From contig MGXJ01000063.1 of NCBI GenBank assembly GCA_001801345.1, positions 1-8,875 on the forward strand: a stretch of DNA of 8,875 bases. The letters are read 5' to 3'. The DNA is from Gammaproteobacteria bacterium RBG_16_37_9 (lineage in GTDB: Bacteria; Pseudomonadota; Gammaproteobacteria; UBA9339). Both the position numbers and the translations under genes were made by a program. A model generated the notes under the pieces. The model was not told where the DNA came from. It did not search any database and worked only from the letters and a program-made list of their open reading frames with translations. Positions 6,597 through 8,875 of the stretch are shown in pieces. Every line of letters starts with the position of its first letter. Position 1 is the first letter of the stretch.

Positions 6597-6674
6597 TGTC
6601 ATCCTCGTGATTGACACGAGGATCTAGCATAGCATATCAAGATCCTCGTATCTTCGCTTCGTCCGAGGATGACA
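6597..6674. repeat. 78-bp composite palindromic repeat downstream of uvrB
   Basis: The outer arms TGTCATCCTCG (6597-6607) and CGAGGATGACA (6664-6674) are perfect 11-bp complements. Inside them CGAGGATCT (6617-6625) and AGATCCTCG (6640-6648) are perfect 9-bp complements. CCTCG/CGAGG thus recurs four times in alternating orientation. It resembles the TGTCATCC-type intergenic palindromes known from several host-associated proteobacteria. A run of seven A precedes it, which would read as a T tail only on the minus strand. Confidence 0.7.
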
Positions 6675-6701
6675 TGAGAGGCTGTAAAAAACACCAGTTG
6701 C

Positions 6702-6710
6702 TGCTATACT
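6702..6710 (+). promoter_or_regulatory. Extended -10 promoter element before the adaptor gene
   Basis: TGCTATACT (6702-6710) matches the extended -10 pattern TGnTATAAT, like the element used for the purine permease gene. No good -35 is seen at 16-18 bp upstream. It is about 55 bp before the adaptor ATG. Confidence 0.4.
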
Positions 6711-6730
6711 CGAGAAAAGGTAGGATGCTG

Positions 6731-6750
6731 GGCAACAGCAAACTGTTACC
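6731..6750 (+). promoter_or_regulatory. Small hairpin in the adaptor leader
   Basis: GGCAACAG (6731-6738) pairs with CTGTTACC (6743-6750) apart from one C/A mismatch, around a CAAA loop. It would fall in the 5' leader of the adaptor mRNA if the extended -10 at 6702-6710 is used. A role as operator or translation-control hairpin is possible but unproven. Confidence 0.3.
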
Positions 6751-6764
6751 TTGTTAGTAACTTT

Positions 6765-7907
6765 ATGACATCACATCTCATACAAAAAAAATGGCCAATT
6801 ATTATTGTGTTTGTTATCGGTTTGATATTTGGAGTCATTTTTTTCTATTTCAAAAAACCAGCTGTTGTGATACCTACCGTTGCGGTCACCAAGGGATCTA
6901 TTACTGAACAATCTGAAGCTGTTGGTTATATTAAAACTAGCCATTTTAGCACGGTTAAATCACAAGTTGATGGTGTGGTTGAGAAGATTTACCACAATGA
7001 AGGTGAGTATATAACAAAAAATACCCCACTTATTAAAATCAAGCCAACTCCTGACCCCGCTCGGTATGCTGAGATTCATAATGATTTAGTTAGTGCTATC
7101 GAGCAAGAAAAACATGCTGAAGTAGATTTAAAACGTTATGAGAAGTTATTAAAAACCGGAATAATTACCGCAAATTTTTCAGAATATATAATTACTCAAA
7201 AAAATTATAGCACAGCAAAAAATAAAAAAATTCTGTCTGAACAAAAACTTTCATTGTTAGATCGTGGTGAGGCCATTGTTGGTGACAAGACTATTGCCAG
7301 CATTGTTGTCAGCCCAATTGACGGCTATATTTTATACCGCAATGTTGACATTGGTGATCCTGTGATTTCAATGAGCTCTGCCCAAGCAGCAACAACTTTG
7401 TTTAAAGTTGCTAATATGCAGGAATTAATGTTTCAAGGTTCGGTTGATGAGCGCGATGCAGCCAAAATAAAAATTGGTATGATGGCTAAAGTTAAAATTG
7501 GTTCGTTACCTAACCAAGAAATTACAGGGAAAGTTAGTAGAATAGCGCTGCAATCGGATAAAGAAAATACCGATAAAGGAACTGCAGATACATCATTTAA
7601 TGTTGGTTTTAGAATTGAAGTTACAGATCTGCAATTTCCAAAAGATTTGGTGTTGCGTTCAGGGTATTCAGCTACGGCTGAAATTAAAATTAAAAAAGTT
7701 GACGATATATTGATGTTGCCACTGCGAGTAATCCAATTTAAAGATACTAAGCCTTATGTTTTATTACCAGATAAAAAAGCTGAAAAACCAAAGCAACAGC
7801 CAGTTGAGTTGGGCGTTAGTGATGATATTAATGTGGAAATTAAAACGGGTTTGAAGCTTGATGATAAAGTTGTAGATCAACCGGATATGTCAATGGTAAA
7901 TAATTAA
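6765..7907 (+). CDS. HlyD/MacA-like periplasmic adaptor (membrane fusion) subunit
   Basis: This 380-residue protein would bridge an inner-membrane ABC permease to an outer partner or substrate in the periplasm. It has a single N-terminal membrane anchor (about 11-28). Next come the first lipoyl half (SQVDGVVEKIYHNEGEYITKNTPLI, 66-90), a short helical hairpin (about 100-165), and the second lipoyl half with SPIDGYILYRNVDIGDPV (183-200). A beta-barrel region (TLFKVANMQELMFQGSVDERDAAKI, 211-235) and a membrane-proximal domain with the typical LPLRVI (318-323) follow. The hairpin is short, as in adaptors that may not reach a TolC-type channel. The following gene is a MacB-like permease, so the two probably work together. 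No good ribosome site precedes the ATG. The substrate is unknown. Confidence 0.87.
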   Translation: MTSHLIQKKWPIIIVFVIGLIFGVIFFYFKKPAVVIPTVAVTKGSITEQSEAVGYIKTSHFSTVKSQVDGVVEKIYHNEGEYITKNTPLIKIKPTPDPARYAEIHNDLVSAIEQEKHAEVDLKRYEKLLKTGIITANFSEYIITQKNYSTAKNKKILSEQKLSLLDRGEAIVGDKTIASIVVSPIDGYILYRNVDIGDPVISMSSAQAATTLFKVANMQELMFQGSVDERDAAKIKIGMMAKVKIGSLPNQEITGKVSRIALQSDKENTDKGTADTSFNVGFRIEVTDLQFPKDLVLRSGYSATAEIKIKKVDDILMLPLRVIQFKDTKPYVLLPDKKAEKPKQQPVELGVSDDINVEIKTGLKLDDKVVDQPDMSMVNN

Positions 7908-7937
7908 AAAACGCAGCAACTAAACTCGTCCTTGGGA

Positions 7938-7989
7938 GCTGTTGGCGCCAATGAACTAATTAGTGGCATTGTTTTTTCGCGCCAACAGC
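7938..7989. repeat. 52-bp cruciform-type inverted repeat
   Basis: GCTGTTGGCGC (7938-7948) and GCGCCAACAGC (7979-7989) are perfect 11-bp complements. CAATG/CATTG (7949-7953, 7967-7971) extends the structure inward, and ACTAATTAGT (7955-7964) is a perfect palindrome at the centre. It starts 30 bp after the adaptor stop codon. A T6 tract lies between the arms rather than after them, so it is not a standard terminator. Confidence 0.65.
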
Positions 7990-7992
7990 GCG

Positions 7993-8115
7993 GCAATCCA
8001 GAAGCGATGCAGGATAGTAGTATTTTGCTAACGTGGACTGTTGCTTCGATGGTTTAGTTCAAAAAATGACAAACTGCAGAATGTTACTATTTGATTGGAA
8101 CTGTTTCTGGGTTGC
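7993..8115. mobile_element. Degraded MITE-like imperfect inverted repeat
   Basis: GCAATCCAGAA (7993-8003) matches the reverse complement of TTCTGGGTTGC (8105-8115) in 10 of 11 bases. Inside them, 8014-8028 and the reverse complement of 8076-8090 share ATAGTA and a related ATTTTGC/ATTCTGC end. The element therefore looks like a long, decayed inverted repeat with an AT-rich, non-coding core. GGCAATCCAG and GCAATGAC-type ends are common in short dispersed repeats of host-associated proteobacteria. No transposase is present. Confidence 0.4.
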
Positions 8116-8176
8116 TTCGCCTTCGGCACGAAAGTGAAGCGCCACTAACTGATTCGCTCGTGCCTATGGCTCGCAA
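8112..8176. repeat. Stem-loop GGCACGA/TCGTGCC with flanking partial stem
   Basis: GGCACGA (8125-8131) and TCGTGCC (8158-8164) are perfect complements. TTGC (8112-8115) and GCAA (8173-8176) close an imperfect outer stem. With the preceding inverted repeats it fills the 311-bp gap between the adaptor and permease genes, in which I see no gene. Confidence 0.5.
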
Positions 8177-8218
8177 TGACGATCTAAGAAAAACTTATTT
8201 ATTGAGGAATAAACATTA

Positions 8219-8875
8219 GTGTATCTATCCATTTTTTTTATACGTCAAATTCTTCATGAAATGTGGTTGCACAAGCTACGTTCCAGTCTTGCTATTTTCT
8301 GCATCGCTTTTGGCACTTTTGCAGTTGTTGTGTTATTAGCGTTAGGCGATGGTTTTTATAAAGAGAGTTATCGTAATATTGTAGAAATTGCAGATAATTC
8401 TTGTTTTGTTTGGCGCGGTAACAGCTCAAAATCCTATCAAGGTTATCCCAAAGGACAAACTTATAATTTTAAAATTTCCGATATTGTTGAACTTCCGAAA
8501 GCTCTGAAAACTGTCGAAGCAGTTGCTCCAGCTTCAGAAGCGAGGCAATCTGCCAGCATTAGTTATGAAAGTAAGAAATATTCAAAAAATATCTATTGGG
8601 TCACCCCAGAGTTTTTGCGCACAACTAAAATCAATATAGCGCCTGGAGGTCGGTTTATTAATCAAGTTGATATCGAGCGCCAAGCTCGAGTTGCAGTGCT
8701 TGGTGATAAAGTAAAAACAATACTTTTTGGTAAGCAGGATGTTTTGGGATTAAAAATTTCAATTAATAATGTGCCTTTTACTGTGATTGGAATATTGATT
8801 GATGACAAAAGGGGTAAAAATGGTTCTCGTGGGGATGATGTGTTTATCTCATATAAATCTTATATATCCTTATAT
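8219..8875 (+). CDS. MacB-like ABC transporter permease, 3' end beyond the window
   Basis: The 219 codons visible begin with a GTG at 8219 preceded by GAGGA (8204-8208); a stop codon nine bases upstream in frame rules out a much earlier start. The protein opens with a short cytoplasmic helix, then a membrane segment (about residues 22-43, SSLAIFCIAFGTFAVVVLLALGDG). A large periplasmic region follows, with the features of the MacB periplasmic core domain: VEAVAPAS, VAVLGDKVKTILFG and FTVIGIL. There is no ATP-binding domain before the first membrane segment, unlike E. coli MacB, so an ATPase should be encoded separately. It follows the adaptor gene after a repeat-filled gap. It probably acts in export or envelope-substrate extraction. 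The three C-terminal membrane segments of the family would lie outside the window. Confidence 0.82.
   Translation, partial: MYLSIFFIRQILHEMWLHKLRSSLAIFCIAFGTFAVVVLLALGDGFYKESYRNIVEIADNSCFVWRGNSSKSYQGYPKGQTYNFKISDIVELPKALKTVEAVAPASEARQSASISYESKKYSKNIYWVTPEFLRTTKINIAPGGRFINQVDIERQARVAVLGDKVKTILFGKQDVLGLKISINNVPFTVIGILIDDKRGKNGSRGDDVFISYKSYISLY

Noticed and set aside
7908..8218. CRISPR array or small RNA gene in the adaptor-permease gap
   Set aside because: There are inverted repeats but no regularly spaced direct repeats, and no clear promoter plus terminator pair for a small RNA.

Overview
The window is AT-rich bacterial DNA (about one third G+C by eye) with six genes, all on the plus strand. 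It looks like a gammaproteobacterium, perhaps a host-associated lineage near Legionellales/Coxiellales. The support is a proteobacterial UvrB, a tRNA-Asn 3' half ending in encoded CCA, and several dispersed palindromes. The order-level guess is inference; no marker gene settles it.

Left part (1-1084): a 5'-damaged nucleotidyltransferase-type toxin gene of the AbiEii/AbiGii family. It is followed by about 290 bp without a gene, rich in small direct and inverted repeats, which ends in the exact 3' half of a tRNA-Asn gene (1034-1078). That is the usual scar of a tyrosine-integrase element inserted in a tRNA gene. The strand of the scar puts the element to the left, so the toxin gene is probably island cargo and the genes from 1085 onward lie outside it.

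Middle part (1085-2992): a polytopic PAP2-superfamily membrane protein with partly degenerate catalytic motifs. Next comes the most interesting gene, a 290-residue protein with an N-terminal LuxR-type helix-turn-helix and a C-terminal domain that reads like a TIR domain. A perfect dyad lies just upstream of its start and could be an operator.

Right part (2993-8875): housekeeping-type genes. A purine-type NCS2 permease of the AzgA/PbuG/GhxP branch has a clear extended -10 promoter and an altered signature motif. The excinuclease subunit gene uvrB appears complete. A periplasmic adaptor (HlyD/MacA-like) is followed by a MacB-like ABC permease that runs off the right edge. The adaptor and permease probably form a tripartite export or lipoprotein-type transporter; no ATPase gene is visible. 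The spacers on each side of the adaptor gene carry composite palindromic repeats (6597-6674 and about 7938-8183).
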